From positions 4,278,001-4,342,000 of the forward strand of contig JASGIS010000001.1 of the NCBI GenBank assembly GCA_047601745.1: 64,000 nucleotides of DNA, in the 5' to 3' direction. The notes beneath the pieces are model-generated. The model was given only the letters and a program-made list of their open reading frames with translations, was not told the DNA's origin and made no database searches. Shown piece after piece: positions 35,705 to 43,479 of this stretch. The stretch is from JAKPAM01 sp047601745 (GTDB taxonomy: Bacteria; Pseudomonadota; Gammaproteobacteria; Burkholderiales; Burkholderiaceae_E). The translations under genes were made by a program, and so were the position numbers. The stretch's first letter is position 1. Every line of letters begins with the position of its first letter.

Positions 35705-36478
35705 ATGACCGCATCGAAATTGGACATCCCCAGCCTCAAGGACAAGGTCAGCCCCGAGGAATGGCAGACCCGCGTGGACCTGGCCGCCGCCTACCGCCTG
35801 GTGGCGCTGTTCGGCTGGGACGACATGGTGTACACGCACATCACCGCCAAGGTGCCCGGGCCGGATCATCATTTTCTGATCAACCCCTACGGCATGATGT
35901 TCGACGAGATCACCGCGTCGTCGCTGGTCAAGCTCGACCTGGACGGCAAGGTGGTGATGGACACGTCCTTCCCGGTCAACCCGGCGGGGTTCACGATCCA
36001 CAGCGCGATCCATGCCGCGCGCGAAGACGCCAAGTGCGTGCTGCACACCCACAGCGTCAACGGCGTTGCCGTGTCGGCGCAGAAGGGCGGGGTGCTGCCG
36101 ATCTCTCAGCAGTCGATTTTCGTGTTGTCCTCGCTCGGCTATCACGACTACGAAGGCGTCGCGCTGCGCGACGACGAGAAGCCGCGCCTGGTGCACGACA
36201 TCGGCGACAAAACCTTCTTCATGCTGCGCAATCACGGTCTGCTGACGGTGGGCCAGAGCGTCGCCGACGCGTTCATGGCCATGTACACGTTCGAGTCGGT
36301 CTGCATGATCCAGGTGCGCGCGCAGGCCGGCGGCGAGCTGATTCCGATCGATCCGGCCATCATCGCCAGCGCGATGAGTCAGGCGCAGAGCGTCACCAAG
36401 GGCATGGGCACCGGCGCGCTGAACTGGCCCGGCCTGATGCGCAAGCTCGGTCGCCGGAATCCGGGCTTCGACGAATGA
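35705..36478 (+). CDS. Class II aldolase/adducin family protein
   Basis: The 257-residue single-domain product has the class II aldolase metal site: His pair in VLHTHSVNGVAV and His in LRNHGLLTVG. The N-terminal WDDMVYTHITAKVPG and FLINPYGMMFDEI are typical of the proteobacterial adducin-like group. It cleaves or epimerises a phosphorylated sugar or a related compound; the actual substrate is unknown. GGAGA lies eight bases upstream of the ATG. It follows the export operon after 78 bases. Confidence 0.9.
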   Translation: MTASKLDIPSLKDKVSPEEWQTRVDLAAAYRLVALFGWDDMVYTHITAKVPGPDHHFLINPYGMMFDEITASSLVKLDLDGKVVMDTSFPVNPAGFTIHSAIHAAREDAKCVLHTHSVNGVAVSAQKGGVLPISQQSIFVLSSLGYHDYEGVALRDDEKPRLVHDIGDKTFFMLRNHGLLTVGQSVADAFMAMYTFESVCMIQVRAQAGGELIPIDPAIIASAMSQAQSVTKGMGTGALNWPGLMRKLGRRNPGFDE

Positions 36479-36546
36479 GGTCTGGTTCGCCGCGAGCCGC
36501 GGCGTTCGGCGGGCCGCGCCAGCGTCGCCGCCGATGATCATCGGGG

Positions 36547-37560
36547 TCATCGGCCGCGGCCTGCTGCGTCGTCGTCATTGCATGCGGCGGTTCTCAGGAC
36601 GATTCTTCCCTGGACCGTCCGGTCGGCGACGGCGCGCATCGCTTCCTTGATCCGCTCCAGAGGCAGCACGCGATCGATGTGCGGGCGGATCTTTCCGTCC
36701 GCCAGCCACTGCGTCAGCGTGTCGTTCATGCGCGCCACCTGCTCGGGGAACTTCTCGGCCCAGGCGCCCGCGAAGATGCCGACGATCGAATAGTTCTTCA
36801 AAAGCGGCAGGTTCATCGGCACCGACGGAATCCGGCCGCTGGTGAAGCCGACGGGCATCAGCCTTCCGCCCCACCTCATCAGTCGCGTCATCTGTTCGAA
36901 AACGGTTCCGCCGATGTTGTCGAAGCCGATGTCGACGCCTTCTCCGTCGGTGATCGATCTGATCCTGTCGCGCAGGTCCTCGGTCCGATAGTTGATGACA
37001 TCGCAGGCGCCGTAGCGGCGCGGCAATGCCTTCTTGTCGTCGGAGCCGACGCCGGCGATGACCCGCAGGCCCAGGTGGCGGGCGAGGTCGACGGCGGCGA
37101 GGCCGACCCCGCCCGCAGCGCCCGTCACGAACGCCGTTTCGCCGGGTTGCGCCCGTGCGCCCTCGGTCAGCGCGTAGTAGGCCGTTCCGTAGTTGTGCCA
37201 GACCGTGGCCGCGGTTTCGAACGTGACGCCCGCCGGCAACAGCACGCTCTTCGATTCCTTGGCGACCATCCGCTCGGCATAACTGCCCGTCCAGCTTCCG
37301 CAGGCCACGCGGTCGCCCGGCCGGAATTTCGTGACCCGGTCGCCGACCGCGACGACGACGCCGGCGGCTTCGGTTCCGGGGACGAACGGCGTCGGCGGAC
37401 GCAACTGATAGAGACCCGAGATGATCAGATTGTCCATGAAGGTGACGGAGGCTGCGTGGACATCGATCAGGATCTCGTCGGGGGCCGGCCGCGGCTCCTC
37501 GACCTCGCCGATGCACAGATCTTCCGGACCGGTCAGCGCGTTGCACAGTACCGCTTTCAT
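36547..37560 (-). CDS. Zinc-free NADPH:quinone reductase-type MDR oxidoreductase
   Basis: The 337-residue medium-chain dehydrogenase/reductase has a GroES-like N-terminus (FVPGTEAAGVVVAVGDRV) and a NADP-binding motif (VTGAAGGVGLAAVDLARHLG). The structural-zinc cysteines are missing, which places it with quinone oxidoreductases. It reduces quinones or enones with NADPH. A short charged tail (CNDDDAAGRGR) ends it. It lies 89 bases downstream of the TauE/SafE gene on the same strand. Confidence 0.9.
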   Translation of the reverse strand: MKAVLCNALTGPEDLCIGEVEEPRPAPDEILIDVHAASVTFMDNLIISGLYQLRPPTPFVPGTEAAGVVVAVGDRVTKFRPGDRVACGSWTGSYAERMVAKESKSVLLPAGVTFETAATVWHNYGTAYYALTEGARAQPGETAFVTGAAGGVGLAAVDLARHLGLRVIAGVGSDDKKALPRRYGACDVINYRTEDLRDRIRSITDGEGVDIGFDNIGGTVFEQMTRLMRWGGRLMPVGFTSGRIPSVPMNLPLLKNYSIVGIFAGAWAEKFPEQVARMNDTLTQWLADGKIRPHIDRVLPLERIKEAMRAVADRTVQGRIVLRTAACNDDDAAGRGR

Positions 37561-37649
37561 TGCGAAGCTCCTGTTGGGTTATGGCCGAAAATACGTGAGC
37601 AAGGGCCAGGCGTTCGTCTCGCGCGCAGAGAAGCCTTCGACCGGACGCG

Positions 37650-38387
37650 CTAAGCGAAGACCAGCGCGCCGCCGGAAAGAAACAGCATCACCAGGATGAT
37701 CTTCCGGAAGGCCTGCTCGTTGACGTGACGAAACGCCAGCAGTCCCAGACCGACGCCGGCGAGCATCGCCGGAACGCTGACGGCCAGATCGACGGCGATC
37801 TTGCGAGAGAAGCTGTGTTGTCCGAGCAGCAGCGCGACCGCGAAGATCTGCGTGCTGGCGATGAACGGCTGCACGAGTCCCCGCTGTCCTCCCTTGGACA
37901 TGCCGCGCATGTCGCACCAGATCGTCGGCACGGCGCCCGGCATCGCGGTCAGGCCGCCGACCAGTCCGCCGCCGAATCCGATCAATGCGGTCGTGTATTT
38001 GCCGGCCGCCTGCTCGCCGAGCTTCGCCAGACCGGGACGAAACAGCATGTAGCCGGCATATAGCGTGACGATGAGCCCGAAGCCGAGTCGGAGAAAGCGG
38101 GTATCCGCGGTCTGGAGAAGATGCACGGCGATCGGCACGCCGAGAAGCCCGCCGGCGATCAGCGGAATGCTGCCGACCCAGTGGATGCTTTTCCTCAGGC
38201 CCCAGAGATTGATCATCTGGATGACGACGCTGCAAACCATCATCAGAGGGACCGCCTCCTGCGCGGGGAAGACGTGCAGGAGAACGGCGCCGGCCACCGC
38301 CGAGAACGCGAAGCCTGCGAGACCCGACACGAAAGCCCCCGCGAACACGGCAAGGCTGACGACGAGCCCTGTGGTCATATCGAACAT
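37650..38387 (-). CDS. TauE/SafE family permease
   Basis: The 245-residue inner membrane protein has about eight hydrophobic segments, in two halves each starting with a glycine-rich helix (FVSGLAGFAFSAVAGAVLL and LIGFGGGLVGGLTAMPGA). This pattern is typical of TauE/SafE sulfite/sulfonate or organic anion exporters. GAGGA precedes the ATG by seven bases. It is probably co-transcribed with the quinone reductase. The substrate cannot be determined. Confidence 0.9.
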   Translation of the reverse strand: MFDMTTGLVVSLAVFAGAFVSGLAGFAFSAVAGAVLLHVFPAQEAVPLMMVCSVVIQMINLWGLRKSIHWVGSIPLIAGGLLGVPIAVHLLQTADTRFLRLGFGLIVTLYAGYMLFRPGLAKLGEQAAGKYTTALIGFGGGLVGGLTAMPGAVPTIWCDMRGMSKGGQRGLVQPFIASTQIFAVALLLGQHSFSRKIAVDLAVSVPAMLAGVGLGLLAFRHVNEQAFRKIILVMLFLSGGALVFA

Positions 38388-38585
38388 GTCGGATCCTCGT
38401 GGGTCGATGGAACGGCGGATACGATCGGGACGAATCGATCGTGCTTCGGCGGCCGAACCGATCGGTCGCGGATCAGCCTGTTCGGGAGTCTGTGCGAGGG
38501 CCGTCCCCTGAGCGTCCCCTGGTGAAGGGGCAGCGGAGCGAAGCGCGCATGGCGTGGGGGCGCGCGCGGAGTGTCTGGCAGCCGG

Positions 38586-40766
38586 TCAAAGACTCGTCCT
38601 GAGCGTCAACAGCAGATTCCGCGGCTCCCCATAAGTGTTGTACGAATTCAAGCCGCCGACCCGCGCGTAGTACTTCCTGTCGAAGACGTTGTTGACCGCC
38701 AGCGACAGCGAGGTCTTGCCGGTGATCCGATAGCCGACCTGCACGCTGGCGATGCCGTAGCCGCCTTGCTCGCGCAGTCCCGCCTCGCCGGTGCCGATCA
38801 GACCGCTGGTGATGTGCGCGCCGCCGCCGATCGACCACGGGCTGCCGGCGAAGCGGTAGCGCGCATACGCCTTCAGGCTGTGCCTGGGTTCGAACAGCGT
38901 GAACGGCGTGCCGGCCAGCCTCTCGTGGGACAGGTACTCGGTGTCCAGCCGCGCATAGCCCAGCGTCATCTGCAGATTGGCCGTCGGGTTGCCGCTGATC
39001 TCGGCTTCCCAGCCCTTGATCTCGACCTTGCCTGCTTGCAGGAAGAAGCCCGGGTTGGCCGTGTCCGGGAACGAACGGTTTTCGTCGCGCGTGCGAAACA
39101 CCGAGGCGGACGCCTGCAGCCGGCCGTCGAGAAAGCTGCCCTTCGCGCCGAGTTCGATCTGCTTGCCCACGCGCGGGTCGAGCGTGCGTCCGCCCGCTTC
39201 GCGCGCGGTCTGCGGCATGAAGATGTCCGAATAGCTCGCATACGTCGTCACGTTGTCGGCCACGTGCACGACGACGCCCGCATAAGGCGTGACCTCGCCG
39301 GTCTCGCGGGCGCCCGCCGTCCAGCCGGGCGCCGGCGAGCCGGGCACCGTGTCGCGCGATCGCGTGCGGAAGTTGCTCGATCGCGCGCCGGTGACCAGCG
39401 TGATGGCGTCGGTCAGGCTCAGCTTGAGTTGGCCGTAGAAGCCGCTCTGCACCGTTTCGTCGCTGTAGCCGCGCACGAACGGCGGGATGTCCGGTCGCGG
39501 CAGGGCGTCCGGGTCCAGGAACGAGATGCCGGGCACGACGTCGGTGGCGCCGTAGAGCGTGTCGCTCGCATGCTTGCCGTAGTTCCAGCCGACGACCGCT
39601 TCGTGGCGCCGGCCCAGCAGCGTGAACGGTCCCGATACGTAGACGTCGAGCAGGTCGCGCGTGGTTCGCGAATCCCAGCCTCGCCGCCGGTAGGGCGCCA
39701 GGCCGGTGGCGACGTCGATGCCCGAGTTCGGGTAGCCGTCGATCAGGTCGGTATCCTGCGTTTGCCGGCCGTAGCGGCCGCGCAGCTTCCAGCCGCTGTC
39801 CCAGCGGTGTCCCAGTTCCACCGCCACCATGCTCGTGGTCGTCGCGGAGCGGCTCCAGCTCGGGTACGGATTGGTCGAGCGACGCACGTCCAGGAAGCGC
39901 CCGTCGGAATGGGCGGGCAGGCCCATGAACGTGTTCTCCTTATCGTATTGATGGGCGCCGTACAGCGATAGCGTGGTGCGCGGGCTCAGGTCGTAGTCCA
40001 GCGTGCCGTAGGCCATGGCCCCGCGCCCATGGGCGTGGTCGTAGTAGAAGTCGCGGTCGTGCCCGACCACGACGAGACGGCTGCGCAGCGTGCCGTCGGC
40101 ATTCAGCGGGCCGCCGACGCTGGCTTCGGCGCGGTACTGCGACCACGAGCCGACCGACGCGGTCGCCGATCCGCCGAACTTCGCCAGGCCTTGCCGCCGC
40201 ACGAGGTTGACGGTGCCGCCCGGTTGGCCCGAACCCTGGAACAGGCCGCTGGGGCCGCGCAGCACTTCGACGCGGTCGAACATCGCCAGGTCGAATTGCT
40301 GCGTGACATTCAGGTCGCCGAAGCTCGGAATGCCGTCGTAGCTGGGTTCGAGAAAATAGCCGCGCGAGCGGATCTGGTAAGTGGCGCCATTCCAGGGCGT
40401 GACGGTGACGCCGGTGACTTCGCGCAACGCTTCCTCGACCGACTGGAGGTTCTGGTCCTCGATGCGCTGGCGCGTGATCACGCTGACGGACTGCGGAATC
40501 TCCAGCACCGGCGTGGCGTCCTTGCCGCCGACCGTGGCGTGCGTCGCGGCGTACGCGTCGCGGCCCTCGGTGGTCGCATCCGACCAGGCCGGGCTCCGCA
40601 CCTCGACCGCTGGCAGATGCGACGCGTCGCCGTCGGTTCGTTCCCTGACTTCTTCCGTTCTGACTTCTTCCGTTTCCTGCGCCCAGGCCTGCGCCGTCAG
40701 CAGCGCCAACGGCGCCGCCACGAATCCGAACGAGCACCGCCACCTTCGTGCAAAGAGCATCGCCAT
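38586..40766 (-). CDS. TonB-dependent siderophore receptor
   Basis: The 726-residue outer-membrane receptor has a signal peptide (cut after AWAQ) and a plug domain (about 75-180) with IPQSVSVITRQRIEDQN, the fingerprint of siderophore receptors, and VEVLRGPSGLFQGSGQPGGTVNLV. A 22-strand beta-barrel ends in the aromatic/hydrophobic RNLLLTLRTSL and has VNNVFDRKYY near the end. It imports a ferric siderophore using TonB-ExbBD, which are not in this window. A perfect 26-bp palindrome lies directly upstream, consistent with metal-responsive control. Confidence 0.95.
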   Translation of the reverse strand: MAMLFARRWRCSFGFVAAPLALLTAQAWAQETEEVRTEEVRERTDGDASHLPAVEVRSPAWSDATTEGRDAYAATHATVGGKDATPVLEIPQSVSVITRQRIEDQNLQSVEEALREVTGVTVTPWNGATYQIRSRGYFLEPSYDGIPSFGDLNVTQQFDLAMFDRVEVLRGPSGLFQGSGQPGGTVNLVRRQGLAKFGGSATASVGSWSQYRAEASVGGPLNADGTLRSRLVVVGHDRDFYYDHAHGRGAMAYGTLDYDLSPRTTLSLYGAHQYDKENTFMGLPAHSDGRFLDVRRSTNPYPSWSRSATTTSMVAVELGHRWDSGWKLRGRYGRQTQDTDLIDGYPNSGIDVATGLAPYRRRGWDSRTTRDLLDVYVSGPFTLLGRRHEAVVGWNYGKHASDTLYGATDVVPGISFLDPDALPRPDIPPFVRGYSDETVQSGFYGQLKLSLTDAITLVTGARSSNFRTRSRDTVPGSPAPGWTAGARETGEVTPYAGVVVHVADNVTTYASYSDIFMPQTAREAGGRTLDPRVGKQIELGAKGSFLDGRLQASASVFRTRDENRSFPDTANPGFFLQAGKVEIKGWEAEISGNPTANLQMTLGYARLDTEYLSHERLAGTPFTLFEPRHSLKAYARYRFAGSPWSIGGGAHITSGLIGTGEAGLREQGGYGIASVQVGYRITGKTSLSLAVNNVFDRKYYARVGGLNSYNTYGEPRNLLLTLRTSL

Positions 40767-40772
40767 CCATCC

Positions 40773-40798
40773 AGTATTGATATTGAAATATCAATACT
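40773..40798. promoter_or_regulatory. Perfect 26-bp palindrome at TonB receptor start
   Basis: AGTATTGATATT-GA-AATATCAATACT starts six bases upstream of the receptor ATG, leaving only GGATGG as ribosome site between. It resembles a Fur box (TGATATT-N2-AATATCA) but with even symmetry and longer arms. It could be a repressor operator or, as RNA, a hairpin masking the ribosome site. Confidence 0.7.
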
Positions 40799-40999
40799 AA
40801 CAATGAACGCTCACCGCGCATCGTCTGGCCGCCGATGCGGGAGCGTGGCAGGCTATCGACCTGGGGAACGCCTCATCGCCGACGATGGCCGCCGGCGGCG
40901 CCGCGTCGAATCTCGCGCCGGATACGGCGGGATACGGAGAGAGCGGCAGCTTGCGCGGCGATCGCGACGACGCGAGCCTCGCCTCGCTGGAGCCGAGCA

Positions 41000-41572
41000 A
41001 TGAGTCGACTACCACCGCCTCGGGAAGCGCACTGGCCCGATGGCGCGATCTTCACCGTCGGGCACTCGATCCTGCCGATCGACGATTTCGTGGGCCTGCT
41101 CGGCGCCTATGGCATCGAGCGGCTCGTGGATATCCGCACCGTGCCTCGCTCGCGGTTCAATCCGCAGTTCAACGCCGATACGCTCGGCCCCAGCTTGGCG
41201 TCGGCGCGCATCGAATACGTTCCGATGCCTGCGCTCGGCGGGCTGCGGCACGCGCGCAAGGACTCGCCGAACACCGGTTGGCGCAATGCGAGTTTTCGCG
41301 GCTATGCCGACTACATGCAGACCGCGGCGTTCGATGACGCGGTCGCGGCGCTGATCGCGATGGCGCGCGAGCGGCGAGTCGCGATCATGTGCGCCGAAGC
41401 GGTGCCGTGGCGCTGCCATCGGTCGCTGGTGGCCGATGCGCTGAACGTGCGCGGCGTGCCCGTCGTCGAGATCCTGTCGGCCGGCAACTACCGGATGCAC
41501 GAACTCACGCCGTTCGCGCGGGTCGACGGCACGGCGATCAGCTATCCGCCCGATCAGGCGAGCCTGCTGTGA
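41000..41572 (+). CDS. DUF488 family protein
   Basis: The 190-residue product has the DUF488 hallmarks: FTVGHSILPIDDFVGLL, LVDIRTVPRSRFNPQFN, the ALGGLR segment, and the Cys/His region CAEAVPWRCHRSLVAD. These resemble nuclease- or rhodanese-like folds; the function is unestablished. GGAG lies seven bases before ATG 41000. The frame is open upstream to 40835 without support. Confidence 0.9.
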   Translation: MSRLPPPREAHWPDGAIFTVGHSILPIDDFVGLLGAYGIERLVDIRTVPRSRFNPQFNADTLGPSLASARIEYVPMPALGGLRHARKDSPNTGWRNASFRGYADYMQTAAFDDAVAALIAMARERRVAIMCAEAVPWRCHRSLVADALNVRGVPVVEILSAGNYRMHELTPFARVDGTAISYPPDQASLL

Positions 41573-41630
41573 TGGTCAGCGATGCCGGGCGGGCCTGAGG
41601 AGGCTTGATCTTCACCGGTTTTGATTTTAT

Positions 41631-41652
41631 CATTCCATGTAATGTTGGAATG
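41631..41652. promoter_or_regulatory. Candidate ArsR/SmtB operator
   Basis: CATTCCA-N8-TGGAATG is an inverted repeat in an AT-rich patch, ending three bases before the repressor start codon, a position typical for autorepression. Confidence 0.6.
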
Positions 41653-41655
41653 TAA

Positions 41656-42012
41656 ATGACCGACTCTCCGCGAATCGAATGCCGGCATGACGCCGACCCG
41701 GCGGCCGAGCTTCGCTACAGCCCGGCCCATCTGGACGCCGCCGCGGCCATGTGCCACGCGCTCAGCGATCCGGCCCGATTGCGCCTGCTGCTGTGGCTGG
41801 CCAGGCGCGAAACGTGCGTGTCCGAGCTGGTCGAACTGGAGCAGGCCAAGGTCAGCAGCATTTCCGCACGCTTGCAGATGCTGCACGCCGCCCGTCTGGT
41901 GACCCGGCGTCGCGTCGCGAAGCACATCTACTACGCGCTCGCCGACGAGCACGTCCATGCGCTGTTGCGCAACATCGTCGGTCATGCGGCCGAGGCGGTC
42001 GCTGGCCCGTAG
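41656..42012 (+). CDS. ArsR/SmtB-type metal-responsive repressor
   Basis: The 118-residue winged-helix repressor has ALSDPARLRLLLWLARRE, then ETCVSELVELEQAKVSSISARLQML as recognition helices. The alpha-3 Cys in ETCVSE and the C-terminal DEHVHALLRNIVGHA with three histidines are likely metal ligands (zinc, cadmium or similar). It probably represses itself and the adjacent His-rich protein. No strong ribosome site is visible, since the operator occupies that space. Confidence 0.9.
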   Translation: MTDSPRIECRHDADPAAELRYSPAHLDAAAAMCHALSDPARLRLLLWLARRETCVSELVELEQAKVSSISARLQMLHAARLVTRRRVAKHIYYALADEHVHALLRNIVGHAAEAVAGP

Positions 42013-42040
42013 CCCAGCCTGTTTTCACGAGGAGCCCCAG

Positions 42041-42394
42041 ATGCCCGATTGCAATCACCCCCATCACGCCGACCATACGCACCAGCACGGCCCCGGCTGC
42101 GGCCATACCGCGGTCGTTCACGAAGGTCATGTGGATTACGTGCATGACGGACACCTGCATCACCCGCACGGCGACCACGTCGACGAGCACGTGATCGCGG
42201 TCTCGGCGACCAATCCGGATGCGTGCACGCCGAACCACCAGTGCGCCGGCCATGAATCCGGCCACGTGCACGGGCCGGGGTGCGGCCATGAAGCCGTTCC
42301 CCACGGCGATCACGTCGACTACCTGGTCGACGGCCACCTGCATCATCCGCACGGCGATCATTGCGACGATCACGGCCCGGTCGAACTAGCCTGA
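42041..42394 (+). CDS. Histidine-rich metal-binding protein with internal duplication
   Basis: The 117-residue protein has more than a quarter histidine and no signal peptide. It is an internal duplication: HGPGCGH, HVDYVHDGHLHHPHGDH in the first half, and HGPGCGH, HVDYLVDGHLHHPHGDH in the second. The cysteines in PDCNH, GCGH, CTPNHQCAGH and HCDDH add ligands. It is most likely a cytoplasmic zinc or nickel store or chaperone. GAGGAG lies upstream, and it is 28 bases after the SmtB-type repressor, so the two are co-transcribed and probably metal-induced. Confidence 0.85.
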   Translation: MPDCNHPHHADHTHQHGPGCGHTAVVHEGHVDYVHDGHLHHPHGDHVDEHVIAVSATNPDACTPNHQCAGHESGHVHGPGCGHEAVPHGDHVDYLVDGHLHHPHGDHCDDHGPVELA

Positions 42395-42478
42395 GAATCC
42401 GTGGACGGTCGACCGGCTTCCTGCTGACGCGAGGCGGCGCGCCCCCGCGCCCCTGACGGCTTGACGGGCATTTTTCGG

Positions 42479-42495
42479 ATGAGAGTAATTCTCAT
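42479..42495. promoter_or_regulatory. Fur box upstream of DUF2325 gene
   Basis: ATGAGAGTAATTCTCAT, an ATGAGA-N5-TCTCAT palindrome, is a close match to proteobacterial Fur sites (TGAGAATNATTCTCA). It lies 57 bases before the DUF2325 start and implies repression by iron. Confidence 0.75.
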
Positions 42496-42551
42496 TAAAA
42501 TGGTGCGACCACGGTGCTTTCCGCATCGCCCGTACCCGGGGCCCCGAGCCG

Positions 42552-43127
42552 ATGACGACCCACGACGACCTGGAATTCCTGTTGCGCGAACATCGCGCGC
42601 TGCTGCGTGCGCACGGCCGCGCGCAGGCCGGCTGCAGCGAATTGCTGACGGCCCAGGCTCGCGAGATCGAGCGGCTGCAGGCGCAGACGATGCGCCTGCG
42701 CGCCGCCGTCATCGTGCGCGAGACGGCGCTGGCCTGGGCCCGCGAGGACCGCGCTGAACTGGAGCGCTCGATCCCGGGTCTGCCGCGCCGCGCGGCGCTG
42801 GCCCGGCAGGTCAGCGCGTTGCTGGCTCGCCTGCAGGACCTGATGCGCGAGCGCTCGAGGCCGGATCGGCCGGCCGAACGAGTCGAGGCCGCATCGACGG
42901 CGGCCGTCCCCGCGGCCGGCGAAATCGATGCGGAGCCGGACTCCGTCGACGAACTGGAGGCGAGCCTGCGCGCCGCCGATCTGGTGATCTGCCAGACCGG
43001 CTGCCTGAGCCACGGCGCCTATTGGCGCGTCCAGGACCATTGCCGGCGCACCGGCAAGACCTGCGTGCTCATCGATCGGCCCGACGACGCGCTGCGGATC
43101 GTGCGCATCCACGCGGCGCGCGCTTAG
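42552..43127 (+). CDS. DUF2325 protein, probably iron-regulated
   Basis: The 191-residue product has an N-terminal coiled coil (1-95, LLREHRALLRAHGRAQAG to ALLARLQDLMRE) and a C-terminal DUF2325 domain with LRAADLVICQTGCLSHGAYWRVQDHCRRTGKTCVLID. It has two conserved Cys in CQTGC and a third in DHC. Function is unknown; the Cys pattern and the upstream Fur box suggest a role in iron homeostasis or Fe-S handling. The start at 42552 gives the family N-terminus (DLEFLLREHRALL). Confidence 0.88.
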   Translation: MTTHDDLEFLLREHRALLRAHGRAQAGCSELLTAQAREIERLQAQTMRLRAAVIVRETALAWAREDRAELERSIPGLPRRAALARQVSALLARLQDLMRERSRPDRPAERVEAASTAAVPAAGEIDAEPDSVDELEASLRAADLVICQTGCLSHGAYWRVQDHCRRTGKTCVLIDRPDDALRIVRIHAARA

Positions 43128-43479
43128 GCTGCGTGGCGCGCGCTCGGGCTGGAGTCCGGCTTGCGACTCGTCCGGCGCCGGAGCATGCCGCGCCGGATCA
43201 TTCCGCTTCGGATCGTTCCGCGCAGGAAATACGCCGATCACGGTGAGGCGTGAGAGGCGACGGCCAGCTCCTTCGTTCTTCTCATCCTCCTCATCCTTCG
43301 CCCACCCGCTCGCTTATCGCGCGAGTATCGCGGACGGCTGCTCGCCGCGTACGAGCGCACCCTCCGCGGCGTTTCCACACTTTGAAGGATGCGTCGTGCC
43401 GAGACAGCACGCAAACTGCTTCGAGCATTCGAAAGACAGGTACGACCGGCGATGAATCACCCGTGCAGGGGGCAGCGTC
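43128..43479. other. 352-base gap before envelope-hydrolase cassette
   Basis: I see no gene, RNA or clear promoter in this stretch. It contains repeated CGGATC/ATTCCGC motifs near 43190-43220 and a TTTGAAGGA segment. It must hold the promoter of the four-gene cassette that begins at 43480. Confidence 0.5.
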
